DNA of 64,000 nucleotides from Acinetobacter haemolyticus (GTDB lineage Bacteria; Pseudomonadota; Gammaproteobacteria; Pseudomonadales; Moraxellaceae), in assembly GCF_900406815.1 (NCBI RefSeq), contig NZ_OVCN01000017.1, positions 16,690 to 80,689 of the forward strand, in the 5' to 3' direction. Numbering within the stretch: position 1 is the stretch's first letter; the number at the start of each line of letters is the position of its first letter. Under the pieces are notes generated by a model, which saw only the letters and a program-made list of their open reading frames with translations, was not told the origin of the DNA and searched no databases. Shown piece after piece: positions 1 to 7,903 of this stretch. The position numbers and the translations under genes were made by a program.

Positions 1-498
1 CATGGCAAAAAGCAGGTTCTTGGCGTTGAATTGACCCAAGTCGCTTCTGGTGTTGCCATTAGCACTGAAAAGGATATTACTACTGTTGAGTTAACCGATA
101 GTTATAACGGTGAAGTGCGTCGTGGTGATCGTGTCATGCCTGAACAAGATGCCATGTTACCGACATTGTTCTATCCTACCGATGCGAATCAAGTCACTGA
201 TGGCGGTAAAATCATCCGTGTTATGGGTTCAATTGGTACAGCTGCGAAAAATGGTGTAGTCACTGTCGATCGTGGCACAGTGGATGGGATTGAAATCGGA
301 CAAGTGTTCAATGCTTATCAAGACGGCGAGACAGTTAAAGATCCTAAGACCAAAGAAAATGTCAAACTACCTGGACAGTATGTCGGCAGTGTGATGATCT
401 TTAAGAGTTTTGAGCGTATCAGCTATGCGTATGTGCTTGAAAGTGAGTTACCAATAAAAATGGGCTCAAGTATCAAACCACCTCGTTTAGATAATTAA
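1..498 (+). CDS. C-terminal part of a LysM-type cell-envelope protein (5' end outside window)
   Basis: The frame is open from base 1, so the gene starts upstream of the window; an internal TTG at 31 is not a credible start. The visible 165 residues show a beta-rich C-terminal region with short repeated phrases such as VRRGDRVMP and VDGIEIGQVF, which look like small SH3/SAF-like folds. No LysM repeat, signal peptide or catalytic motif is in the visible part. In Acinetobacter the gene directly before dprA is usually annotated as a LysM peptidoglycan-binding protein, and the 11-bp gap to dprA fits that arrangement. The LysM identity is therefore inferred from context. Confidence 0.6.
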   Translation, partial: HGKKQVLGVELTQVASGVAISTEKDITTVELTDSYNGEVRRGDRVMPEQDAMLPTLFYPTDANQVTDGGKIIRVMGSIGTAAKNGVVTVDRGTVDGIEIGQVFNAYQDGETVKDPKTKENVKLPGQYVGSVMIFKSFERISYAYVLESELPIKMGSSIKPPRLDN

Positions 499-509
499 GT
501 AGATGCCGT

Positions 510-1640
510 ATGTTGAACCAATTATTACCTCACCATTACTCTACCGTGCTGGTGTGGTATTTGGTTCAACATTCTCTTTCTAGTTTTCAAAAAATTATCG
601 ACTATTTTGGTGATTGCGAACAGGCCACCCAAACTGAGCGCTTCCCTGAATGGCAACAACTAGGTTTACATGCCAATCATTTAAAACGTTTAGCTGAATT
701 TCAAACTTCTGAAGGACAACAACAATTTGCGCAGTTGGTCAAACTGATTTGCCAACATAGTGATTTTATTCTAACGCCCCACGATATTGGCTATCCAACA
801 CAACTGCTGCCTTATTCAGACCGTCCTCCGATACTGTTTGGACAAGGGCATCCACACGCCTTATTGCAACCACAGATCGCTATGGTGGGAAGCCGTAAAC
901 CGAGTCCACATGGACGACAAGTCGCTTATGATTTTGCGTATTATTTAAGTGAAAAAGGTTTTTATATTAGTAGTGGTCTAGCCCATGGTATTGATCATGC
1001 TGCACATCAAGGTGGATTGGCCCATCAACGTACCATTGCTGTTGTAGGGACTGGATTAGACCGTGTCTATCCGACTCAGCATCTACAGCTAGCCCAGCAA
1101 ATTGTACAGTCGGGCGCAGTCGTCTCTGAGTTCCTCCCCTCTACCCTGCCTTTACAACAACATTTTCCTCGTCGAAATCGTATCGTCAGTGGTTTAAGTC
1201 TTGGTGTAGTTGTAGTTGAAGCCGCCATCAAAAGTGGTTCTCTCATTACTGCCAATCAAGCGGCTAGCCAAGGAAAAATGGTGTTTGCGATTCCTGGGCA
1301 TATCTATAGTGAACACCATCAAGGCTGTCACCAACTGATTCGAGAAGGCGCAATTTTAGTCGATCATCCTGATCAAGTAATTGAGGACTTAGCCTTACCT
1401 ACCCAATGGCAATCCGAACAGCAACCCTCAAAAAAATCCTCAACCACCACCCCAAGTCTTCCCTCACACTTAGTTGGACTCTACCAATGTCTAGATTGGG
1501 TCGGACAAGACATAGACCAATTGACGCAACAACAGCAAAGTAATATTGCCGAGCTTACCTCTCAACTTATGGAACTCGAATTATTAGGTTTATGTGTACA
1601 ACAAGGCGGACGCTATTTACGTTGTCGCCCAATGCTTTAA
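510..1640 (+). CDS. dprA: DNA-processing protein DprA (natural transformation)
   Basis: DprA binds incoming single-stranded DNA in the cytoplasm and loads RecA during natural transformation. The 376-residue protein has the DprA Rossmann core: MVGSRKPSPHG near residue 125, SGLAHGIDHAAH near 155, PRRNRIVSGLS near 225, and EAAIKSGSLITA near 245, ending with IPGHIYSEHHQGCHQLI. A C-terminal winged-helix-like region of about 60 residues follows, as in DprA of this group. The length matches the family. It starts 11 bp after the upstream gene, so the two are probably co-transcribed, and tsaC follows 36 bp later. The identification is firm. Confidence 0.95.
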   Translation: MLNQLLPHHYSTVLVWYLVQHSLSSFQKIIDYFGDCEQATQTERFPEWQQLGLHANHLKRLAEFQTSEGQQQFAQLVKLICQHSDFILTPHDIGYPTQLLPYSDRPPILFGQGHPHALLQPQIAMVGSRKPSPHGRQVAYDFAYYLSEKGFYISSGLAHGIDHAAHQGGLAHQRTIAVVGTGLDRVYPTQHLQLAQQIVQSGAVVSEFLPSTLPLQQHFPRRNRIVSGLSLGVVVVEAAIKSGSLITANQAASQGKMVFAIPGHIYSEHHQGCHQLIREGAILVDHPDQVIEDLALPTQWQSEQQPSKKSSTTTPSLPSHLVGLYQCLDWVGQDIDQLTQQQQSNIAELTSQLMELELLGLCVQQGGRYLRCRPML

Positions 1641-1676
1641 ACTAAGCTTTGTCTCCTTCTTTTTCGTACACATAAC

Positions 1677-2246
1677 ATGATTACATCCTCTGTTGCCGAT
1701 GCAGCCCAACTTTTAAAACAAGGACAAGTACTCGCTTATCCCACTGAAGCCGTTTGGGGGCTAGGTTGTGATCCATTCAATGAACAGGCCTTTCAAAATA
1801 TCCTTGAATTCAAGCATCGTCCGATTGAAAAAGGCGTGATTTTATTAGCAGGTTGTATCGAACAAGTTGAACATTTATTACAAGACCTTGAACCTGCGAT
1901 TCGGCATCAAGTAATTAATAGTTGGTCAAATCGTCATGAAACAGAGCGCGCAACGACATGGCTATTGCCTGCAGCCCAGCACATTCCGACATGGATCAAA
2001 GGACAGCACCCGTTAGTAGCCGTGCGCGTCACCACACATCCATTATGTGTCGAACTTTGTGAACATTTTGATGGATTTATTGTGTCCACTAGCGCCAATC
2101 CCGCGGGGTTAGCACCTGCCCGCAGCTTAGAGGAAACACAAAATTACTTTGGTCATTCATTGCATTACTTAGCAGGAAATCTAGGGCTGAGCCAAGAACC
2201 GAGTCGAATACTCAACGCTTTAACAGGTGAAATTATTCGCGCGTAA
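1677..2246 (+). CDS. tsaC: L-threonylcarbamoyladenylate synthase (TsaC/YrdC)
   Basis: TsaC makes threonylcarbamoyl-AMP from threonine, bicarbonate and ATP, the first step of tRNA t6A37 synthesis. The 189-residue length equals the short TsaC form, without the Sua5 extension. Family motifs are YPTEAVWGLGCDP near residue 21, the KHRP loop near 46 (normally K-x-R-P), VAVRVTTHP near 115 and STSANPAG near 137. It follows dprA by 36 bp in the same direction, as in many gammaproteobacteria where dprA and tsaC are linked. Confidence 0.95.
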   Translation: MITSSVADAAQLLKQGQVLAYPTEAVWGLGCDPFNEQAFQNILEFKHRPIEKGVILLAGCIEQVEHLLQDLEPAIRHQVINSWSNRHETERATTWLLPAAQHIPTWIKGQHPLVAVRVTTHPLCVELCEHFDGFIVSTSANPAGLAPARSLEETQNYFGHSLHYLAGNLGLSQEPSRILNALTGEIIRA

Positions 2247-2261
2247 CCCAGACAAAAAAAA

Positions 2262-2287
2262 GCTCAGTTATATAGGGATAACTGAGC
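2262..2287 (-). terminator. 10-bp perfect hairpin after tsaC, U-tract on the minus strand
   Basis: GCTCAGTTAT (2262-2271) pairs with ATAACTGAGC (2278-2287) around a 6-nt loop. The run of eight A residues just before it becomes a U-tract only for minus-strand transcripts, so it looks like an intrinsic terminator reading leftward towards tsaC, although the plus-strand tsaC transcript would also form the stem. Confidence 0.55.
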
Positions 2288-2577
2288 ATAAAAAGGATGT
2301 GTATAATCACATCCAGAGGGTTCAAAAATTCGGTCAGCAAATTAAAAAATGTATCAATTTGCTTCGGTGTTTATTATGGCGGAATCAACTCATTTATACA
2401 AATATATTATTCCCCTAACAAAAAATGTGAAAAGCATACCATTTTTGTCACCTTTGGACTTTCAATAAAATTATATTTTTATTTTTATTGAGCTTTTTTT
2501 TGATGATAATTTTAGCTGTTCTTTAAAATATGCTTGTAATATCAAATAGAAAGAATCGTCTTCATAGCAAAAAAATT
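2288..2577. other. AT-rich intergenic region with no supported gene
   Basis: About 290 bp between the two convergent hairpins. Short open frames exist on both strands (for example 2297-2491 plus), but they have low-complexity AT-rich composition, no convincing ribosome binding site and no recognisable product. I see no RNA gene or repeat here. Confidence 0.5.
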
Positions 2578-2608
2578 GCGCGTTTGTCTATTTTTTATAC
2601 AAACACGC
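2578..2608 (-). terminator. Intrinsic terminator of the EamA gene
   Basis: A 10-bp stem with one G-U pair joins 2578-2587 and 2599-2608. On the minus strand it is followed by a run of seven U residues. It lies 14 bp past the stop of the EamA gene. Confidence 0.75.
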
Positions 2609-2622
2609 ATTTTATATACATC

Positions 2623-3543
2623 TTATGAAGTCGACTTTAGCTCGTGCGATGAAAAATTTACAGTCTTTTTCTGCGCCATAATGATCCCCACCAAGATCAT
2701 AAAACCACCAATGCTATGATAAATTGTCCAGCTTTCCGCCAACCAAAAACTCGCAATAATTGCTGTAAACACAGGCATGAGATTCATAAAAATACTGGTT
2801 CGATTTGGCCCAATGGCCTGAACAGCCAACATCCATAGTAAAGGTGCGATTAGGGATGGAAAGACGCCTGCATAAATTACACTTGCTGCATTTTCAGCAT
2901 TGATCCAGTCGAGCCCAAACCAAAGTAAAAATGGCAGGTGGTACAACAGTGCAAATCCGATTTGAATATAAAGACTGGTCATGAGTGGCAATTTTAATTG
3001 CCATTTTTTTAGAAACACACCGTAAAAAGCATAAAACCCGACTGCAAGTACCATCACGGCATCTCCCCAATGCCCACCCTGCATAAATAAGCTGGAAATA
3101 TGCCCTTGCCACATGACGTACAGCAATCCAGCAAATGACAGCATACTTCCCAAAATCGCAAATCGATTTGGGCGGTCTTTTAAAATCAGATATGAGATAA
3201 AAATGGTAAAGATAGGAACGAAAGCATTGACGATTCCCATATTGGTGGCAGTGGTATAGTGCGCTGCTGCATAAGATAAGCCTTGATATAACACCATACC
3301 AAAAGCACTTAATACTGCTAATTTTGGAATAAGTGGGCGAATCAAAGCGCGTTGCTGCCAGATTTTTGGCAACATAAACGGCGTTAATATTAGGAATGCC
3401 ACAAACCAGCGATAAAAACTAATACTGACAGGTGAAATATAATCCGCAACATAACGAGTCACTGCAATATTCAGCGACCAAATTAAGACCGCAATCAATG
3501 GCAATATAAATGCCCATTTCTGATATTTGGATATCTGAACCAT
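2623..3543 (-). CDS. EamA/DMT-family transporter
   Basis: This is an inner-membrane drug/metabolite transporter of about 306 residues with ten predicted hydrophobic helices in two EamA repeats. Family marks are an N-terminal VLIWSLNIAVTRYV segment, the SFYRWFVAFLILTPF helix, and a second-half ANRTS-like segment (IGPNRTSIFMNLMPVF). The ATG at 3543 is preferred over the GTG at 3555 because an AGGGTGAGA ribosome binding site precedes it. The substrate cannot be read from sequence; relatives export amino acids or related metabolites. It sits alone between a terminator and the convergently oriented TetR gene region. Confidence 0.85.
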   Translation of the reverse strand: MVQISKYQKWAFILPLIAVLIWSLNIAVTRYVADYISPVSISFYRWFVAFLILTPFMLPKIWQQRALIRPLIPKLAVLSAFGMVLYQGLSYAAAHYTTATNMGIVNAFVPIFTIFISYLILKDRPNRFAILGSMLSFAGLLYVMWQGHISSLFMQGGHWGDAVMVLAVGFYAFYGVFLKKWQLKLPLMTSLYIQIGFALLYHLPFLLWFGLDWINAENAASVIYAGVFPSLIAPLLWMLAVQAIGPNRTSIFMNLMPVFTAIIASFWLAESWTIYHSIGGFMILVGIIMAQKKTVNFSSHELKSTS

Positions 3544-3644
3544 CAACAGTCTCACCCTATTTCAATCATGCAAATATTGTGAGAGATGTCTAAAATAATT
3601 GAAATATCGTATATCAGACATTTATATCGCACTTTAGACATCGT

Positions 3645-4292
3645 TTATTCGAATAATTCCCAAGTGCGCATCGCATGTTCAACCACTTTGTGTAATTGGG
3701 TAACCGTTGCACCATCCCGTGCTTGCATCGTCAGACCTTGTAGCACCGTCGTATAGAAATCAGCCATTTCTGTTAAAGGGGTAGTTACTGCTAGGTCACC
3801 ATCGACAACCCCTTGCTGTAAGCGTTCTAGCAATCTTTGCTTGGTTTTTAAACGCTTTTCTAAAATATTATGCTGAATTTGTTGTGCATTATCCGAACAA
3901 TTAATGGTCGCCACCACCAACATACATCCTGTTGGTTTATCAGGCTGTGCTAAACGTTGCACATTGTCATAAAGATAAAGTTCGAATGCCACTTTCGCAG
4001 TCTTTGCTTCTAAGAAGATCGCTTCTATGGGACAGGCTTCATGCGCCAAATAATAATCAATGCACTTATAAAAAAGCCCAGCTTTATCACCGAAACTACT
4101 ATATAAACTTGGTGCCGTCAGCTCCAATGCTTGTGTTAGGTCACTGACTGAAGTGGCTTCATAACCATGTTCCCAAAACAACAACATTGCCTTTTCTAAA
4201 GCCTGCTGTTCATCAAAGCACTTCGGACGCCCACGCTTTTTTTTGAGCGTGTCATCACTCGGTGTTAGTCGGGATTCATCTGCATGAGTCAT
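3645..4292 (-). CDS. TetR/AcrR-family transcriptional regulator
   Basis: The N-terminal helix-turn-helix is clear (ALEKAMLLFWEHGYEATSVSD, then LTAPSLYSSFGDKAGLF), followed by a ligand-binding helical domain. The length of about 215 residues is normal. The ATG at 4292 is chosen; the upstream extension in the same frame is hydrophobic AT-rich noise. An R/K-rich stretch (KKKRGRPKCF) precedes the HTH, as in many family members. It is divergent from the MFS efflux gene at 4439, with palindromic operator candidates between them, which predicts that it represses the efflux gene and itself. The ligand is unknown. Confidence 0.88.
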   Translation of the reverse strand: MTHADESRLTPSDDTLKKKRGRPKCFDEQQALEKAMLLFWEHGYEATSVSDLTQALELTAPSLYSSFGDKAGLFYKCIDYYLAHEACPIEAIFLEAKTAKVAFELYLYDNVQRLAQPDKPTGCMLVVATINCSDNAQQIQHNILEKRLKTKQRLLERLQQGVVDGDLAVTTPLTEMADFYTTVLQGLTMQARDGATVTQLHKVVEHAMRTWELFE

Positions 4293-4368
4293 GGTTATCA
4301 CAAATATTTTTATAACGATCACTATTAAATTAATTGACGTCATCACTTTTATCAACTATTTTATTTTT

Positions 4369-4380
4369 TAACGATCGTTA
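4369..4380. promoter_or_regulatory. Candidate TetR operator, 12-bp perfect palindrome
   Basis: TAACGATCGTTA is self-complementary and lies in the divergent promoter region between the TetR gene and the MFS gene. A partial copy (TAACGATC followed by ACTATTA) occurs at 4313-4327, closer to the regulator start. Two spaced copies in a divergent promoter are typical of TetR autorepression; the assignment is inferred. Confidence 0.6.
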
Positions 4381-4438
4381 TAAAAATTTAATCTTTGTCA
4401 ATTTTATTGTTATCTCTATAACAACAAAGGAAATTATC

Positions 4439-5662
4439 ATGGAACAAACATCTCCTACAGACATACGTCCCATTGAGTCAAGTCCTTCTCAAGGGAATTG
4501 GTTTGCTCTGTTGTCTGTCACATTGAGTGCTTTTGCTTTAGTGACTGGTGAATTTCTTGCTGTCGGTGTACTCAATGAAATCGCACGTGATTTTCAAGTG
4601 TCTGTTGGAACAGCAGGTTTAACCGTTTCGCTAACCGCCATCGTTGGAATGTTTGCCGCAGTACTGATTCCCATATCGGCCAAAACACTGGATCGTCGTA
4701 CATTGTTGCTGCTGTTAACCCTGTTGATGATTTTGGCAAATTTCATTACAGCCCTTGCATCCAATTTTGTCTTGTTACTGTTTGGACGCATTATTTTAGG
4801 GATTGCCATTGGTGGCTTTTGGGCAACAGCAGTTGCACTTAGTGGTCGTTTAGCTCCACCGCATTTACCGATTGCCAAAGCCACAGCTTGGGTCGCTTTT
4901 GGGGTTACCTTAGCAAGTGTACTCGGTGTACCAATGGGAACTTGGTTGGCTCAGTATAATGGATGGCGCACCTCTTTTACCGTCATTTCACTTATGGGAA
5001 TCCTGCTTTTTATCTTCCAATACCTCTATCTGCCACAATTAAAACCGTCTTCCTCATTACGCTGGAAAGAACTCCCGATCCTTTTGCAACATACTGCTGC
5101 TCGTAAAGGACTGATTATTTTTATCTTTATGGGATTTGCACACTTTGCGGTTTATAGTTATTTTTCTGCCTTTTTCAAACATCAGATTGACTTCTCTGAC
5201 GGGCTGATTAGCCGCTTACTTCTGGTTTATGGAATTGCAGGGATTTTTGGCAATATCTTTGCGGGTTATCTTGGACAAATCAATATTCGCTATACTTTTG
5301 CAGTCAGTGGTTTTGCCTTCTTTTTGGCATTTCTAAGCCTGCCAATGTTTGGCGCCCATATCATGACCGCCATTGTGTTGACTGCCTTATGGGGCTTCGC
5401 TTATGGCATCATACCGACAGCAGTCAATATCTGGATGTTTACGCACGCGCCAGAAGCAGTAGAAAAAGGCATGCCAATAGTAACATTGACCTTTTTGATT
5501 TTAATTGCCTTAGGCAGTATGTTTGGCGGAATGATTGTCGATCACTTTAACGGCACGATCTTATTCTTTGCCATGCTTCCGCTGGTACTTTGCTCTCTAG
5601 TATTGATTTTCACTTTAGCACGCGGTTTAAATAATCCTCAACTCAGCTGTGAAAATGAATAG
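4439..5662 (+). CDS. MFS efflux transporter (DHA1, AraJ/NepI/SotB-like)
   Basis: A 407-residue 12-helix major facilitator. The first helices read FALVTGEFLAVGVLNEIA and LTVSLTAIVGMFAAVLIP, then the motif region DRRTLLLLLTLLM and GRIILGIAIGGFWATAVAL, matching the AraJ/NepI/sugar-efflux branch that exports nucleosides, sugars or drugs. The start at 4439 has an AAAGGA ribosome binding site; the in-frame upstream extension overlaps the operator region and is rejected. It is divergent from a TetR gene and followed after 11 bp by an AraC regulator, so it is probably inducible by a compound sensed by TetR. The substrate is unknown. Confidence 0.87.
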   Translation: MEQTSPTDIRPIESSPSQGNWFALLSVTLSAFALVTGEFLAVGVLNEIARDFQVSVGTAGLTVSLTAIVGMFAAVLIPISAKTLDRRTLLLLLTLLMILANFITALASNFVLLLFGRIILGIAIGGFWATAVALSGRLAPPHLPIAKATAWVAFGVTLASVLGVPMGTWLAQYNGWRTSFTVISLMGILLFIFQYLYLPQLKPSSSLRWKELPILLQHTAARKGLIIFIFMGFAHFAVYSYFSAFFKHQIDFSDGLISRLLLVYGIAGIFGNIFAGYLGQINIRYTFAVSGFAFFLAFLSLPMFGAHIMTAIVLTALWGFAYGIIPTAVNIWMFTHAPEAVEKGMPIVTLTFLILIALGSMFGGMIVDHFNGTILFFAMLPLVLCSLVLIFTLARGLNNPQLSCENE

Positions 5663-5673
5663 AGGTGTTTCCC

Positions 5674-6447
5674 ATGAAGTATGATGTGGCTGAACAATTA
5701 CCCTTTTTACATGGTATCGAAGTCTATGAATTTCTTTATCAAAAAGACGATATTGTTAGTCCCCATTCTTCACTTTGGGGAGACTTTAATTTCAGCCTCA
5801 ATGGAACGTTAGAATTTGATATTGAAGGGAAGTATTACCTTTCTCCACCTAGTTATGGACTATGGTTACCACCCCATACTGAACATCAATCTTTGCCCGT
5901 TGAACATGAGATTCATTATATCTGTATTCGACTGCACCCTAAATTCGGGCAATTTTTAGGAAATAACTGTCGTTGTTTTAGTATCCAGCCCTTTTTCCGT
6001 GCTCTGGTCATTCAAATCCTCGAACAACAAAAGCAGGCTTGCCCACCAGAATATTTAGAACATTTATTACAAGTTTTGTTCGATCAACTCAAACAAGCTC
6101 CCACGTATTCACATTATCTTCCGCAAAGTAGCCATCCTATTTTATCACCGATCTTGGAAAAGCTGGCTGATCCTGAATCGTTTCATTTGAGTTTGCAGCA
6201 AGTTCTCACTCCTTTTAGTGTGAGTGAACGGCATGTACTGCGCCTGAGCCAGCAAGAGTTACAACTCACACTCTCTGAATGGCGCAATCGAGCAAAAATT
6301 ATTTTTGCAATTAATCAAATCCGCGAAGGGATGACCATCAAACAATTGGCTTTTGCACTCGGCTATCATCATAGTTCAAGTTTCATTGAATTTTTTAAAC
6401 GCTATACTGGCCAAACCCCCATTCAACTTAAAAATGCAACGCTTTAA
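5674..6447 (+). CDS. AraC-family transcriptional regulator with cupin sensor domain
   Basis: The protein has about 257 residues. The N-terminal half is a cupin-like sensor (LWGDFNFSLNGTLEFDI, LWLPPHTEHQSLP, HYICIRLHP). The C-terminal AraC HTH shows IKQLAFALGYHHSSSFIEFFKRYTGQTP in pieces around residues 210-250. The ATG at 5674 is preferred over an in-frame GTG at 5665 because AGAGG at 5661-5665 is correctly spaced. It sits right behind the MFS gene, probably in one operon, giving the efflux gene two potential regulators (TetR upstream, AraC downstream). Confidence 0.85.
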   Translation: MKYDVAEQLPFLHGIEVYEFLYQKDDIVSPHSSLWGDFNFSLNGTLEFDIEGKYYLSPPSYGLWLPPHTEHQSLPVEHEIHYICIRLHPKFGQFLGNNCRCFSIQPFFRALVIQILEQQKQACPPEYLEHLLQVLFDQLKQAPTYSHYLPQSSHPILSPILEKLADPESFHLSLQQVLTPFSVSERHVLRLSQQELQLTLSEWRNRAKIIFAINQIREGMTIKQLAFALGYHHSSSFIEFFKRYTGQTPIQLKNATL

Positions 6448-6562
6448 AGCTGCACCTTTTTCAGCATATTTTGTATGTATTCATATCAATAGCATTGCAC
6501 TCTAAAAGATTAGCAGTTAAAACAGGCAAGTGATTTCACAACAACAAATGAGGATGCCCTCC

Positions 6563-7108
6563 ATGAGCCAATCGGTTTATCACATTCCAGTTAAAGATAT
6601 TAAAGGTCAAGAAGTTGATCTAGAACAATATAAAGGCAAAGTTTTACTTCTGGTAAATGTTGCCTCAAAATGTGGATTAACCCCTCAATACGAAGGTCTG
6701 GAAAAACTATATCAAGCTAAAAAAGACCAAGGCTTAGAAATTTTAGGCTTCCCTGCCAATAACTTTTTAGAGCAAGAACCAGGTTCAAATGAAGAAATCG
6801 AGCAATTTTGTTCACTCAACTATGATGTGCATTTCCCACTTTTCGCCAAAATTTCAGTGGCGGGTGATGATAAGCATCCCCTCTATCAAACATTGACCCA
6901 AGCAATTCCTGAACGTATCGGTGAAGGGCCATGGTGGAAAGACCTTGTAGATTATGGTTTAACACCAAATAATCCACCTGAAGTGCTTTGGAATTTTGAA
7001 AAATTCCTCGTCAATAAAAATGGTGAAATCGTTGCACGCTTTGCACCTGATATCACTGCAGATGACGAGCGCATCGTGACTGCGATTGAAGCTGAATTGG
7101 CGAAATAG
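6563..7108 (+). CDS. btuE: Glutathione/thioredoxin peroxidase, BtuE-like
   Basis: It reduces hydroperoxides in the cytoplasm using thiol donors. The 181-residue protein closely follows E. coli BtuE: NVASKCGLTPQYEGLE with peroxidatic Cys37, and LWNFEKFLV with the catalytic Trp/Asn region. The loop that normally reads FPCNQF reads FPANNF here, so the tetrad Gln position carries Asn and the nearby Cys is Ala; similar FPAN loops occur in other bacterial members. The ATG at 6563 has a purine-rich AGGATG upstream; two other in-frame starts upstream are less likely. It appears monocistronic. Confidence 0.9.
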   Translation: MSQSVYHIPVKDIKGQEVDLEQYKGKVLLLVNVASKCGLTPQYEGLEKLYQAKKDQGLEILGFPANNFLEQEPGSNEEIEQFCSLNYDVHFPLFAKISVAGDDKHPLYQTLTQAIPERIGEGPWWKDLVDYGLTPNNPPEVLWNFEKFLVNKNGEIVARFAPDITADDERIVTAIEAELAK

Positions 7109-7273
7109 TTTTATCCTCATTGAGAAGAATAGTCTTATTCTTCTCATGTTTCAGTCTTAACTCATCTGTATGGGCGTATTGCATCAGAATGTTAACGAAT
7201 TGCAAAAATCACATTTTTCTTCACACTTTATGATTATAGTGACGTTCTTTTAAGATTTTCATGAAGTTCTGTC

Positions 7274-7876
7274 ATGCTTAAACACGGTTCTATCTCAACA
7301 ATTCTCTCCGCAACGGCAATCATTAGCACGTTAGCGCTGGTCGGTTGTGATCAATCTCCTCAAAATAATGAACAGTCTCAGCAACTCACTGAGCTAGAAC
7401 AAAATATTCCTTCGGCTACCGAGCAAGACGCTCTATCCAATATTGCTGGCAACCAAAATCTAAGTCACGGCAATATGTTTAATATCGTCCGTGATGTTGC
7501 TCAATTACAACTCAAAACAGATGACTACACAGCATTACTGCAAAGTTCACAGAACCAACTTGAGCAGGCGATTCAAAATCAAAATGTTCAACAACTCAAA
7601 GAAAGTGCTGCAAAGCTTAAACAAGAACTTCATGCCTTACATGATGTTTTGTTATCGTTACAACTTAAAAGCACTGAGGTGGATCAAATCCGTCAAAGTT
7701 TGCTGAGTGCGAATCAACAATTACTTAATTTGCCCCTTTTACATGGTCAGCAAGACATTAGCCAATTGGATTTTGAAAAGATCGCAGCGCAATTTAATAA
7801 AATTCAGCTCGATATGCTGAAACTTGCCACCCTTGTTTTAGGTAATCCAGCCTCAGAAGCAGACCCTTCAAACTAA
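7274..7876 (+). CDS. Hypothetical lipoprotein with helical coiled region
   Basis: I do not recognise a family. The N-terminus is a lipoprotein signal: a hydrophobic segment ending in LALVGC, with lipidated Cys25 followed by Asp, which could favour inner-membrane retention by the E. coli +2 rule. The remaining 175 residues are Gln/Leu-rich and predicted helical (LQSSQNQLEQAIQNQN, QLKESAAKLKQEL), suggesting a coiled coil. It faces the minus-strand 717-residue gene tail to tail, with only 27 bp between stops. Confidence 0.7.
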   Translation: MLKHGSISTILSATAIISTLALVGCDQSPQNNEQSQQLTELEQNIPSATEQDALSNIAGNQNLSHGNMFNIVRDVAQLQLKTDDYTALLQSSQNQLEQAIQNQNVQQLKESAAKLKQELHALHDVLLSLQLKSTEVDQIRQSLLSANQQLLNLPLLHGQQDISQLDFEKIAAQFNKIQLDMLKLATLVLGNPASEADPSN

Positions 7877-7903
7877 TCCCATAGATTTTGTGTTTTCTAA
7901 ATC

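Noticed and set aside
2227..2491. Short plus-strand frames overlapping the end of tsaC and the following hairpin
   Set aside because: AT-rich low-complexity products without ribosome binding sites, running through a hairpin.
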